From an uncultured Clostridia bacterium (GTDB taxonomy: Bacteria > Bacillota > Clostridia > Oscillospirales > CAG-272), in the NCBI GenBank assembly GCA_944392615.1, contig CALXXF010000005.1, positions 1 through 64,000 on the forward strand: a stretch of DNA of 64,000 nt, in the 5' to 3' direction. Shown one piece after another: positions 7,493 through 15,995 of this stretch. A program made the position numbers and the translations under genes. Position 1 is the stretch's first letter; the number at the start of each line of letters is the position of its first letter. A model generated the notes under the pieces. It was given only the letters and a program-made list of their open reading frames with translations, ran no database searches and was not told where the DNA came from.

Positions 7493-10429
7493 ATGAAAAA
7501 AATTTTTTTAGTCGGTCTGTTTTTACTCGCCGCAGCATGCATACTGTCTGCCTGCACCAGTAAAACGGAAACGACGGATACGTCTTCCGGCGGAACCGAC
7601 AAGCCCGGAGACCAGACCGAACCTGCAACTACTCCGGCTGTGACTTCGGAGGTTGACGACCAGCCTACATTTGTGGAATCGGAGCATCTCCAAAAGGATG
7701 ATTCCGGAGTCGAGATAACAAGCCTTTCAAAAAAGCTGAAGATGAACATAGGCAAGGACGAAAGCGGCAATATCGTCTACACGCTTACCGACATTGAAAA
7801 TGATGAACTTGTGATAGGAAAGAGCAATATGGACCTTGTCACGAGCTCGCTCGACGGCTTCGCAGGCTCGGCTTTCGATTCCGCAGAGGCTTTCATGGTG
7901 GATGAAACAAGACCGTATCTGGGAAACGTATCTGAATTTACCGACCGCTGTGTGGCAGCAAGCGTGAAAATGACAAAGGGAGACGTTGTCTATTACATAG
8001 AGGTCAAGCTGTATGACAACGGAGTAGCCTTCCGCTACAGACTTCCCGATGTTTCAAGAGACAGGGTGATGGCGGAAAACACCTCCTTCACCATAGCAAA
8101 ACCGGGAAAGATATGGTACGGAAAGGATTCCGACTGCTACGAGCCGGAAATAACCTCCGGAGTTTATGCTTCAATACCTGTCGGAAACAAGCTCAACGGT
8201 CCTATCACGATAGAGCTTGCCAATTCGTCCGGCTACGTTGCCCTGCTTGAAGGCTTCGTAGGCGAGGATTACATAGGCACCTGCTTTGTGAGCGAAGGCT
8301 CCGGAGGCGTGTTCAAGGTTAGCGGCTCCTGGACAGCCGGCAAGGATTTTGACACATTCATCGCGACCGGGGACGTCGTTACCGGCTGGAGAATGGTGAA
8401 CTATTCCAAGGATCTGAAGGGACTTGTGGAGAATTACAATATATACTGCACAGCTCTCGGTCTTGACGGCGAGGAACAGGCGGCGGACGAGGCTGAATGG
8501 GTCGAACCTGGCAAGGTCACGTGGTCGTGGATAAATGACCGCGGCGTTCCTTTTGACCCACAGATAAAATATACCCTCAATGCCGCGCGTCTCGGCTTTG
8601 ATTACAACATAATCGACGAGGGCTACATGAGCTGGGAGGATTACGAGAGCAAGCTGACCGAGCTCGGAACTCTCGGCGAGGAGCTCGGAGTCAAGCAGAT
8701 AATATGGGCTGCGGTCTCGGCAGGTCACAATGGCTACAGGATAAGCGCGCCCGCTCAGGCATCATCAATAATAAGCAAGATAGCAGACCTGCACATGTAC
8801 GGGATAAAGCTCGACTTTTTTGCGGCGGAGAGCAATCCGATGACACATGACATCCAGAAGGCGACTCTTGAGGCGGCGCTCGATTATGAGATAATAGTGA
8901 ACTTCCACGGCGTCCACAAGCCGGTTTCATATGCCGTTCTCTACCGCAACGAGCTCACAAGAGAGGGAATACGCGGTCTTGAAAATATCTCAAGGACCGA
9001 CCTTGTGAATCAGGCAAGATATTTCACCTCGCAGTATTACACAAGACTGCTCTCCGGTCATGCTGATTTCACTCCCGATGTCAACACCGCCATGCAGATA
9101 GCGTCTTTAGTTGTTCTCGATTCGCCTCTCATGGTCATTTCAACCGACCCTGAGGACATACTCGCCAGCGAGGCGCTTGAGATGATAAAAGCCATGCCTA
9201 CGGTATGGGATACCACCGAATTTCTCGACGGAAAGATAGGCTCGTATGTGTCGGTAGCCAAGTGCAAGGACGGCGTGTGGTTTGTCGGCGGCATATCGGC
9301 TTCTGTCAAGCGTGACGTTGAGGTGAAGCTCTCAGACTTCCTTGGCGACGGAAAGTATCTTATGACAATGTGGAAGGACGAATCACTCACTGAAAAGCAG
9401 AAAACCGAGGAGGTTGTCGATTCGTCCGATGTTATAAGCATAGGAGAGCTTCAGGCAGGTACCGGATATGTCATAATGCTCACAAAGCTCGACGTAAGCG
9501 TGCACGGCGGGGAGATACCCGATTCGCCTGTTCTGGTATATACAGCGTCTGAGGACAGCGTGGTCAAGTACACTCTCGACGGCAGCGACCCGTTGACAAG
9601 CGATAGCGCAGTGGTATACAAGGACGGTATAACGATAGATTCCACCTGCACCCTTACGGTGGCTATAGCTTCAGGCGAAGGCCAGGGAAGCGTGCTTTCG
9701 TATGACTTTACAAAGACAGAGTACAACAGTGTGGACAGCTCGATGGAGTACGGGGAAGCAAAGACGATCCTCACTCTCATACCCACCCTTGAGGGAGCAG
9801 AGATATACTACACCACCGACGGAAGCACTCCCAGCGCTTCTTCTTCGCGTTATACCGATCCTCTGGTGATTTCGGAGACTTGCACCGTAAATGCGATCGC
9901 CATATCCGGTGATAATGTGTCGGCTGTGAAGAAAATAGATGTGTGGGTGAGACAGATTATATCCTCCGAGCTTCCCGATGTTTTCATAGGCGGGGATTAC
10001 AAGGAGGCTGTAGCCGGCTGGAACAACCTCATCGGCATTGACATGAGCATGAACAATACAACTATATCGCTGGGCGGTACGAATACGTCAAACGGTACAA
10101 AGTTTGAACACGGTATAAGCACTAACGCCATAGGATACTTCATATACGACATACCCGACGGGGCAGAACGCTTTATAGGCGTGGTCGGCATAGACGACAG
10201 CACCTACGCCAATACGGCGGAGGGACACAAGGCCTCTATGATATGCAGCATATCTGTCGACGGAAAGGTACTCTATACGTCCGCTGTGCTCGGTCAGGGC
10301 AAATATGAAAACGTCGATATAGAAATACCCGACGGAGCCAAAGAAATACGCATAGATTTCTCCGATGCAGGCGACGGCATAACATGCGACAACGCTTCGC
10401 TTGCAAACGCGGGATTTGTCATGTCATAA
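7493..10429 (+). CDS. modular GH97-family glycoside hydrolase lipoprotein
   Basis: A 978-residue exported protein with lipobox LSAC (lipidated Cys21). GH97_N is at about residues 50-310 (YIEVKLYDNGVAFRYRLP) and the GH97 catalytic barrel at about 340-600 (WSWINDRG at 344-351, KLDFF with Asp441, TREGIRGLE with Glu491). Two chitobiase-C-type beta domains follow at about 675-820 (VKYTLDGSDPLTS, IYYTTDGSTPSAS), then an NPCBM-like carbohydrate-binding domain at about 830-978. GH97 enzymes are alpha-glucosidases or alpha-galactosidases. By eye, Asp441 lies in the segment that carries the nucleophile in retaining members, but I cannot assign the stereochemistry. It is a solitary gene with a palindrome upstream and two hairpin terminators downstream. 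It probably trims oligosaccharides at the cell surface. Confidence 0.88.
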   Translation: MKKIFLVGLFLLAAACILSACTSKTETTDTSSGGTDKPGDQTEPATTPAVTSEVDDQPTFVESEHLQKDDSGVEITSLSKKLKMNIGKDESGNIVYTLTDIENDELVIGKSNMDLVTSSLDGFAGSAFDSAEAFMVDETRPYLGNVSEFTDRCVAASVKMTKGDVVYYIEVKLYDNGVAFRYRLPDVSRDRVMAENTSFTIAKPGKIWYGKDSDCYEPEITSGVYASIPVGNKLNGPITIELANSSGYVALLEGFVGEDYIGTCFVSEGSGGVFKVSGSWTAGKDFDTFIATGDVVTGWRMVNYSKDLKGLVENYNIYCTALGLDGEEQAADEAEWVEPGKVTWSWINDRGVPFDPQIKYTLNAARLGFDYNIIDEGYMSWEDYESKLTELGTLGEELGVKQIIWAAVSAGHNGYRISAPAQASSIISKIADLHMYGIKLDFFAAESNPMTHDIQKATLEAALDYEIIVNFHGVHKPVSYAVLYRNELTREGIRGLENISRTDLVNQARYFTSQYYTRLLSGHADFTPDVNTAMQIASLVVLDSPLMVISTDPEDILASEALEMIKAMPTVWDTTEFLDGKIGSYVSVAKCKDGVWFVGGISASVKRDVEVKLSDFLGDGKYLMTMWKDESLTEKQKTEEVVDSSDVISIGELQAGTGYVIMLTKLDVSVHGGEIPDSPVLVYTASEDSVVKYTLDGSDPLTSDSAVVYKDGITIDSTCTLTVAIASGEGQGSVLSYDFTKTEYNSVDSSMEYGEAKTILTLIPTLEGAEIYYTTDGSTPSASSSRYTDPLVISETCTVNAIAISGDNVSAVKKIDVWVRQIISSELPDVFIGGDYKEAVAGWNNLIGIDMSMNNTTISLGGTNTSNGTKFEHGISTNAIGYFIYDIPDGAERFIGVVGIDDSTYANTAEGHKASMICSISVDGKVLYTSAVLGQGKYENVDIEIPDGAKEIRIDFSDAGDGITCDNASLANAGFVMS

Positions 10430-10461
10430 GAACAGCGACCCGATGCATTTCATAAAAGCTG

Positions 10462-10508
10462 CGGCAGGCAGGGCGGTTTTGACCGTTCTGCCTGCCGTTT
10501 GTTTTACT
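10462..10508 (+). terminator. terminator of the GH97 gene
   Basis: A long GC stem (GGCAGGCAGGGCGG with its near complement) is followed by GTTTGTTTT, about 35 bases after the stop. Confidence 0.8.
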
Positions 10509-10528
10509 TTGCTTTTGATGTCGGGCAT

Positions 10529-10570
10529 AACCGCCGCGGCTGATTTCACCGGCGGTTTTTATTTTTGCTG
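10529..10570 (+). terminator. second hairpin terminator
   Basis: AACCGCCG ... CCGGCGGTT with a 12-base loop, followed by TTTTATTTTT. It backs up the preceding terminator. Confidence 0.7.
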
Positions 10571-10692
10571 GTGTATGTTATCCCTGCCCCATGACCTGCT
10601 TGCCCGCCTATGTGCCGGATACAGCTCTTTTTTCTGAAATACTTAATTTTTTGTAAATTTTATATGTTTGTATTTTAATATGTGGCTTGTTG

Positions 10693-10850
10693 TGCTATAA
10701 TCATACAGCGTGGGGTAAAATGCTGTTGTCGGCGTGCAGGCTGTGTCAGGCGGACTCTTTTGGGCGCCGCTTCGTCGTCCGGCATGAAAAAATACATCTG
10801 CCGATGCGCGTGAAAGCGGGCTCTTCAGTACGCGCTTGTTATTTTTTGCC
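10693..10850 (+). ncRNA. possible leader RNA or small RNA
   Basis: An extended -10 element (TGCTATAAT at 10693-10701) is followed by about 120 bases of GC-rich sequence with paired segments. The stretch ends in GCGCGT ... ACGCGC and TTGTTATTTTTT (about 10804-10848), a terminator-like end. The unit sits 225 bases before the CofE-like gene. It matches no RNA family I know. It could be a terminator-controlled leader, an independent small RNA, or chance. Confidence 0.3.
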
Positions 10851-11074
10851 ATGATATGTGTACAGTGGCATGTTTTGGCTTTATTACGATATATCCTGAA
10901 CCTGGCAGCTCCGCTTCTGAAGAGGCTTGCGGCGTTGCGTAAACTTATTAGCCCGGTGCTTGCCGAGGCGTTTCGGATTTTGATTTTTCAGAGTTTTCAG
11001 ATTTTTAAGACATGGATGTGCGCCTCGTCTTGTGCGCGGGGCAGCTACAGACAGCGACGGGAAGGTGTGAACAA

Positions 11075-11776
11075 ATGGATTCGGGTGTGCTTCGTGAGAA
11101 CGAGGGTAAAATCAGGATAAAAGAGGTCAGGGGAAACCGTTATGAAAGGATTCCTCTTAAAACAAAGCTGATAACCGCTCAGGACGATATAGCCGAGGTG
11201 GCGGTGACATATGCGGGCGAGTATTTGCAGAAGTCGGATATTCTTTTTATTTCCGAAAAGGCGGTAGCCTGCTCACAGGGCAGGGCAATCCCCATGAGCG
11301 AAATAAAGCCGCGCAGACTCGCTGTTTTCCTTACAAAATTTGTGTACAAGAGTCCGTACGGAATAGGACTCGGAATACCTGAGACAATGGAAATGGCGCT
11401 CAGGGAATGCGGGACTCTGCGCATACTTTTTGCCGCCTTCTGCTCGGCTGTGGGAAAGCTTTTTAAGCGACGCGGCTGGTTCTACAAGGTGGCGGGCTAC
11501 AAAGCCCGCAGCATTGACGGACCTACGCCCAATACGATACCTCCTTACAATACCTGTGTTGTGCTCGGACCGGACAAGCCCGACGCGGTCGCAAAAAGGG
11601 TGAGCGAAGCGGTGGGAGCACAGTGCCTCATAGTCGATATAAACGACATAGACGGAGTCATTCTCGGCGCGTCGGACAAAAAAGCCGACAGAACTCTTTA
11701 CCGAGAAATACTTGCGGACAATCCGCTTTGTCAGGACGCTCAGCAGACCCCAATGGGAATAATACGCAGGGTGTGA
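11075..11776 (+). CDS. CofE-like (F420-0:gamma-glutamyl ligase domain) protein
   Basis: A 233-residue protein resembling the F420_ligase/CofE domain (GNRYERIPLKTKLI, DILFISEKAVACSQGR, GIGLGIPETMEMAL, IDGPTPNTIPPYNTCVVLGP, CLIVDINDIDG). CofE adds gamma-linked glutamates to coenzyme F420. Clostridia generally do not make F420 and no other cof gene is in the window, so the true substrate is unknown; an amide-ligase reaction is the best guess. The start at 11075 is chosen over an in-frame ATG at 11012 because GGGAAGG precedes it by 9 bases and the homologous region begins just after it. It is followed, 219 bases on, by an Lrp/AsnC regulator on the same strand. Confidence 0.7.
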   Translation: MDSGVLRENEGKIRIKEVRGNRYERIPLKTKLITAQDDIAEVAVTYAGEYLQKSDILFISEKAVACSQGRAIPMSEIKPRRLAVFLTKFVYKSPYGIGLGIPETMEMALRECGTLRILFAAFCSAVGKLFKRRGWFYKVAGYKARSIDGPTPNTIPPYNTCVVLGPDKPDAVAKRVSEAVGAQCLIVDINDIDGVILGASDKKADRTLYREILADNPLCQDAQQTPMGIIRRV

Positions 11777-11995
11777 AAATATAAATGCCGGTGAAAAGGA
11801 CAAAGCCCCGATGCCGGACAGCGCGCCGGGTCGTGCTGCCGGACTGCAAAATGTGAATTTCAGGCTGCGTGATGCAGACTGCATGATGCAATGTGAAGTA
11901 TAAAATACAAAACGTAAAATGTAAGACGAATGAACTCGCTGCCCGGCGCCGTATTTTTGCGGTCCGTACGGCGTTATGAGCGAAAGGAAAAAGCA

Positions 11996-12451
11996 ATGGA
12001 TAATATCGATATCAAAATCCTGGACATCCTTAAAGAAAATTCAAGAGCGAAGGCGTCCGCGATAGCCGAGAAGATATCTCTTTCGGTGTCGGCTGTCACT
12101 GAGAGGATAAAGAAGCTCGAACAAAGCGGCGTGATAGAAAAATACACTCTGTTGGTGGATCAGAAAAAAATCGGAAACGACATATCTGCCGTCATGGAGG
12201 TTGGGATAGAGCATCCGAGGTATATGGAGCCCTTCATAGAGTTTGTGAACAGCATACCGAACATAATATCCTGTTACTGTGTGACAGGCGATTATGACTT
12301 TATACTGAAGATACTTATAGATTCCTCGGAGAGCCTTGAGCAGCTGTACCGCATGGTCAAGGGCTTTGAAGGCGTATCTGCCACAAAGACCTACATAATA
12401 CTCAAAAACATAAAAAGCGGCGTGACGCTTCTTCCCCCTGTTGTTTCCTGA
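11996..12451 (+). CDS. Lrp/AsnC-family transcriptional regulator
   Basis: 151 residues. The N-terminal winged helix-turn-helix (residues 1-60, MDNIDIKILDILKENSRAK then AIAEKISLSVSAVTERIKKLE) is followed by an RAM-type effector-binding domain (residues about 65-145, VMEVGIEH, YCVTGDYDFILKI). Family members sense amino acids and act as octamers; the effector here cannot be told. The start at 11996 follows AAAGGAAA; an upstream in-frame ATG at 11930 has no ribosome site. Its targets may include its neighbours, but the sequence does not prove it. Confidence 0.9.
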   Translation: MDNIDIKILDILKENSRAKASAIAEKISLSVSAVTERIKKLEQSGVIEKYTLLVDQKKIGNDISAVMEVGIEHPRYMEPFIEFVNSIPNIISCYCVTGDYDFILKILIDSSESLEQLYRMVKGFEGVSATKTYIILKNIKSGVTLLPPVVS

Positions 12452-12714
12452 GCGATTTTTTGATAAAACATGCCCGGAGCAGCGTACGGCGCTATTTGAC
12501 GCGCCGCCTTGCGTAAGATCTTAAAGAAAAAGATACCTTCAGCGGCGCCGCCGCTGTCCTTGATAATTTCTTTGCGGTGACGCGGCTGAAGAAAACAGTC
12601 GTAATGACGGCGTTTGTTTTGGAAAAAATCAATGTATTTCAGGTCTTTGTCACAGTCATTTTTGGTTGTCATGCTTAAAGGTATCAATATTTTGGTTTTT
12701 TTGTCGAAAGGTAC

Positions 12715-12743
12715 TTCACAAAAGCTCTCGTTTGTGATAAAAT
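12715..12743 (+). promoter_or_regulatory. promoter of prs
   Basis: TTCACA (12715-12720), 17 bases, TAAAAT (12738-12743). Transcription would begin near 12750, leaving a leader of about 100 bases that contains the hairpin at 12769-12820. Confidence 0.6.
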
Positions 12744-12768
12744 AAGTCCGGGTGACGGCGCATCGCAT

Positions 12769-12820
12769 GATGAGCCGTTTTCGGGCGTGCTCCCGAATAC
12801 GGGGCATCTGGCTACTCATC
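12769..12820 (+). promoter_or_regulatory. stable hairpin in the prs leader
   Basis: An inner stem CCGTTTTCGGG (12775-12785) pairs with CCCGAATACGG (12792-12802) with one mismatch and a 6-base loop. An outer stem GATGAG (12769-12774) pairs with CTCATC (12815-12820). No T-run follows, so it is not a simple terminator. It ends about 11 bases before the likely ribosome site of prs. Confidence 0.45.
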
Positions 12821-12849
12821 GTTAAAATGTGAAAGGGTGCATGGGTTGT

Positions 12850-13971
12850 ATGAGCAGTGAATTGTTTGGAGAATTGAGCGTTATCGGAATGCGCGGCTGT
12901 GAGGATTTTACCAATCAGGTGGACAGGTATCTCATGGAGTGGAGAAGCTCGGTCCACAGTTATACGGTGCAGGCAGACTGTCCGCGGTTCGGAAGCGGAG
13001 AGGCAAAGGGATATCTGCATCAGTCAATGCGCGGTCATGATGTTTTCATTATCTCTGACGTCTTCAACTACGGCGTTACATATAACATGTACGGTCAGAA
13101 GGTGCCCATGAGCCCTGACGACCATTATCAGGATCTCAAAAGAATAATAGCTGCTGTCGCCGGAAAGGCAAGGCGGCTCTCGGTCATAATGCCGATGCTT
13201 TACGAGGGCAGGCAGCACAAGAGAATGGGAAGGGAGTCGCTTGATTGCGCAATAGCTCTTCAGGAGCTTGTCTCCATGGGCGTTGAAAACATAATAACCT
13301 TTGACGCTCACGATTCAAGAGTGCAGAATGCGATACCGCTCAGCGGGTTTGACAATGTGCGCTGTACCTATCAGATGATAAAGGCGCTTGTAAAAAGCGT
13401 CGACGACATCTCGTTCAATCGGGACGATATAGCTATCGTCTCTCCTGATGAGGGCGGCATGAACAGATGCATATATTATTCCTCTGTGCTCAAGGTTGAC
13501 CTGGGCATGTTCTACAAGCGCCGCAACTACTCGGTTATAGTCAACGGAAAGAATCCCATTGAGGCTCACGAGTATCTCGGTCAGAGTGTAGAGGGAAAGG
13601 ACGTTATCGTCGTAGACGATATGATTTCTTCAGGAGAATCGGTAATAGAGGTGGCTCAGCAGCTCAAGGAAAAGGGAGCAAAGCGGATATTTGTTTTTGC
13701 CACCTTCGGATTGTTCTGCAACGGGCTTGACAACATGGACAAGGCTTTTGAGGACGGACATATAAACAAGATATTCACGACAAACCTGATCTACCGCACA
13801 CCGGAGCTTCTTTCAAGACCGTGGTACTGCGAGGTCAACATGTGCAAATACGTTTCTCTCATAATAGACACGCTCAATCACGACGAATCTATAAGCTCGA
13901 TACTCAATCCTGTCAACCGCATACACGCTTTCGTGGACCGCAAGGTCGGCGAGGGAAGACTCAGGATCTGA
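12850..13971 (+). CDS. prs: ribose-phosphate diphosphokinase (PRPP synthetase), long form
   Basis: A 373-residue enzyme making PRPP from ribose 5-phosphate and ATP for nucleotide, His and Trp synthesis. The N-terminal phosphoribosyltransferase-like half contains the flexible loop region (MPMLYEGRQHKRMGRESLD) and the Mg-binding FDAHD motif. The C-terminal half holds the ribose-phosphate loop VIVVDDMISSGES. It is longer than classical bacterial Prs (about 315) and belongs to the divergent clostridial type. GTG 12829, ATG 12841 and ATG 12850 are all possible starts. I prefer 12850 because GAAAGGG then sits about 12 bases upstream, whereas it would be too close to the others. The gene ends with a terminator at 14300. 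Confidence 0.9.
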   Translation: MSSELFGELSVIGMRGCEDFTNQVDRYLMEWRSSVHSYTVQADCPRFGSGEAKGYLHQSMRGHDVFIISDVFNYGVTYNMYGQKVPMSPDDHYQDLKRIIAAVAGKARRLSVIMPMLYEGRQHKRMGRESLDCAIALQELVSMGVENIITFDAHDSRVQNAIPLSGFDNVRCTYQMIKALVKSVDDISFNRDDIAIVSPDEGGMNRCIYYSSVLKVDLGMFYKRRNYSVIVNGKNPIEAHEYLGQSVEGKDVIVVDDMISSGESVIEVAQQLKEKGAKRIFVFATFGLFCNGLDNMDKAFEDGHINKIFTTNLIYRTPELLSRPWYCEVNMCKYVSLIIDTLNHDESISSILNPVNRIHAFVDRKVGEGRLRI

Positions 13972-14096
13972 CGGTACCCTGCATATTATCCGTAGAGCAC
14001 TGCGTGTGGATGGGACGCTTTACGGCGTCCCGTTTGTGCGGATACGGTTTTTTCGCTTGTTCTTGCCATGTGTACGGCTCGATCAAGCCGGGCACG

Positions 14097-14230
14097 AAAA
14101 AATATCCCGAAGACGAAAGCTTACAGGACGAGAATATATCCGGGCGAAAGTGTCCGGGACAGGAAAAATATCCCGAAGACGAAAGCTTACGGGACGAGAA
14201 TGTATCCGGGCGAAAGTGTCCGGGACAGGA
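14097..14230. repeat. 66-bp direct repeat, 2 copies
   Basis: Two copies start at about 14098 and 14164 (AATATCCCGAAGACGAAAGC ... TCCGGGCGAAAGTGTCCGGG) and differ at only two or three positions, in the gap between prs and glmM. Because the period is a multiple of three, all frames look open, but none has a convincing start. Confidence 0.9.
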
Positions 14231-14299
14231 AAAAGCGCCTTATATACGAAAATATCTGATATTTGAGATATTTTAATGTTTTTTGAAATGCTTTTCAGG

Positions 14300-14357
14300 C
14301 GCCGCCGGGACGCTTCTGCTCTTCCCGCTTCTGCGCCGGGACCCGCGGCGATTTTTT
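14300..14357 (+). terminator. terminator after prs
   Basis: CGCCGCcGGG pairs with CCCGCGGCG across a loop of about 30 bases; ATTTTTTC follows. Confidence 0.65.
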
Positions 14358-14399
14358 CAGATTTGGTGATTTTAAGTAAATCTGCGGCGTGTAATCCCG

Positions 14400-14405
14400 T
14401 ATAAT
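14400..14405 (+). promoter_or_regulatory. candidate -10 box of glmM
   Basis: TATAAT lies 121 bases before the glmM start. No good -35 box is seen 17 bases upstream (TAAATC). Confidence 0.4.
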
Positions 14406-14525
14406 ATACATTGATGAACGGAAATATAATTTGTGATGCACAGCGGCGTTTGCCGAGGTAACAGGTTGCCAGCTTTACAAGCAGGCACCTTACGCGTCAG
14501 CTGCCGCGCTGGGGAAAGGAGAAAA

Positions 14526-15917
14526 ATGGGCAAATATTTCGGTACCGATGGCTTCAGGGGCGAGGCTAATGTGACTCTCACTGCGGAACATGCGTTCAAG
14601 ATAGGAAAGTATATCGGACACATCTTTTCAGACGGCGGGAAGCCCGCTCGTGTAGTGATAGGAAAAGATACGAGACGCTCCAGCTATATGCTCGAATACG
14701 CGCTTGCCGCCGGACTTACATCGATGGGGGCACAGGCGTATCTTCTGCATGTAACCACCACTCCGTCCGTAGCCTATGTCGTGAATGCCGACGGCTTTGA
14801 CTGCGGTATAATGATATCGGCAAGCCACAATCCTTATTACGACAACGGTATAAAGCTTATTTCATCCACAGGCGAGAAAATGAGCGAGGAGGTAACCGAC
14901 CGCATAGAGAGGTATATAGACGGGCTGGAAAGTGAGCCTGAGGCGGCGTTGCGGGACAAAATAGGAGCCACTTTCGACTATTCGCTCGGCAGAAACCGCT
15001 ATATAGGCTACCTCATATCGCTTGCCACCCGCTCGTTTAAAAATCTGAGAGTAGGTCTTGACTGCGCCAACGGAAGCGCATGGAATATAGCCAAGTCTGT
15101 ATTTGACGCTCTTGGAGCAAGGACATTTGTGATAAACAACACGCCCGACGGCGTAAATATAAACAAGGATTGTGGATCCACGCACATAGAAGCCCTTGTC
15201 AGATTTGTGCGTGAAAATTCTCTTGACGTCGGCTTTGCTTTCGACGGCGATGCCGACAGATGTCTTGCTGTTGACAACGAGGGCAAAGTGATCACCGGCG
15301 ACCACATACTCTATATCTGCGGAAAATATCTCAAAGAGCGCGGCGAGCTTGAAAAGAACACGGTCGTGACTACCGTAATGAGCAATATAGGACTTTACAA
15401 AGCCTTTGACGAAGCCGGAATAAACTATGTGAAAACAGCGGTTGGCGACAGATTCGTCTACGAGGAAATGAGCAAAAACGGATACAGGCTTGGCGGAGAG
15501 GAATCCGGTCACATAATTTTCTCAAAATACGCTACCACAGGCGACGGAATACTCACCTCGCTCAAAATTGCAGAGGTTATGCTTGAAAGCAAGATGACTC
15601 TTTCAAGACTTACAGACGGTCTTACGATATATCCTCAGCTTCTCAAGAACGTCAGGGTGAACGACAAGCGCGCCGTGCTTGAAAGCGCTGAGCTTGCCGA
15701 GCTTGTGAAAAGATGTGAGGAAGCTCTTGCGGACAGCGGAAGACTGCTCGTGCGTGCGAGCGGGACCGAGCCGCTTATCAGAGTCATGGCAGAGGCAAGG
15801 ACAAAAGAAATCTGTGAAAAATATGTCAGTGCGGTGGCGGAACTTGTTGAAAAGCTTGACCGCGAATATCCGGCATCCGAAGCACAGACGGAAACTGAAG
15901 TCACTCCGCAAAACTGA
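14526..15917 (+). CDS. glmM: phosphoglucosamine mutase
   Basis: 463 residues, normal family length. It converts glucosamine 6-phosphate to glucosamine 1-phosphate on the way to UDP-GlcNAc for peptidoglycan. Visible are the N-terminal signature GKYFGTDGFRG, the phosphoserine loop ISASHNP with Ser100, the metal loop DGDADRC, the sugar-binding GGEESGH and the C-terminal phosphate loop RASGTEPLIRVM. The start at 14526 follows AAAGGAG; the frame is open upstream but has no ribosome site. It is followed 78 bases later by glmS, which makes its substrate, so the two are probably one operon. Confidence 0.96.
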   Translation: MGKYFGTDGFRGEANVTLTAEHAFKIGKYIGHIFSDGGKPARVVIGKDTRRSSYMLEYALAAGLTSMGAQAYLLHVTTTPSVAYVVNADGFDCGIMISASHNPYYDNGIKLISSTGEKMSEEVTDRIERYIDGLESEPEAALRDKIGATFDYSLGRNRYIGYLISLATRSFKNLRVGLDCANGSAWNIAKSVFDALGARTFVINNTPDGVNINKDCGSTHIEALVRFVRENSLDVGFAFDGDADRCLAVDNEGKVITGDHILYICGKYLKERGELEKNTVVTTVMSNIGLYKAFDEAGINYVKTAVGDRFVYEEMSKNGYRLGGEESGHIIFSKYATTGDGILTSLKIAEVMLESKMTLSRLTDGLTIYPQLLKNVRVNDKRAVLESAELAELVKRCEEALADSGRLLVRASGTEPLIRVMAEARTKEICEKYVSAVAELVEKLDREYPASEAQTETEVTPQN

Positions 15918-15995
15918 GCTTTCGGTTTTGCGGGTATGTCAGACCCACGACATGTCAGACCGACTTATTTTTATTTTACATGAGAGGATATTCAC

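Noticed and set aside
14068-14266. Three overlapping open frames across the 66-bp repeat
   Set aside because: The 66-base period keeps all frames open. None has a ribosome site or a protein-like composition.
15918-15995. glmS ribozyme upstream of glmS
   Set aside because: The leader is only 78 bases and lacks the ribozyme core.
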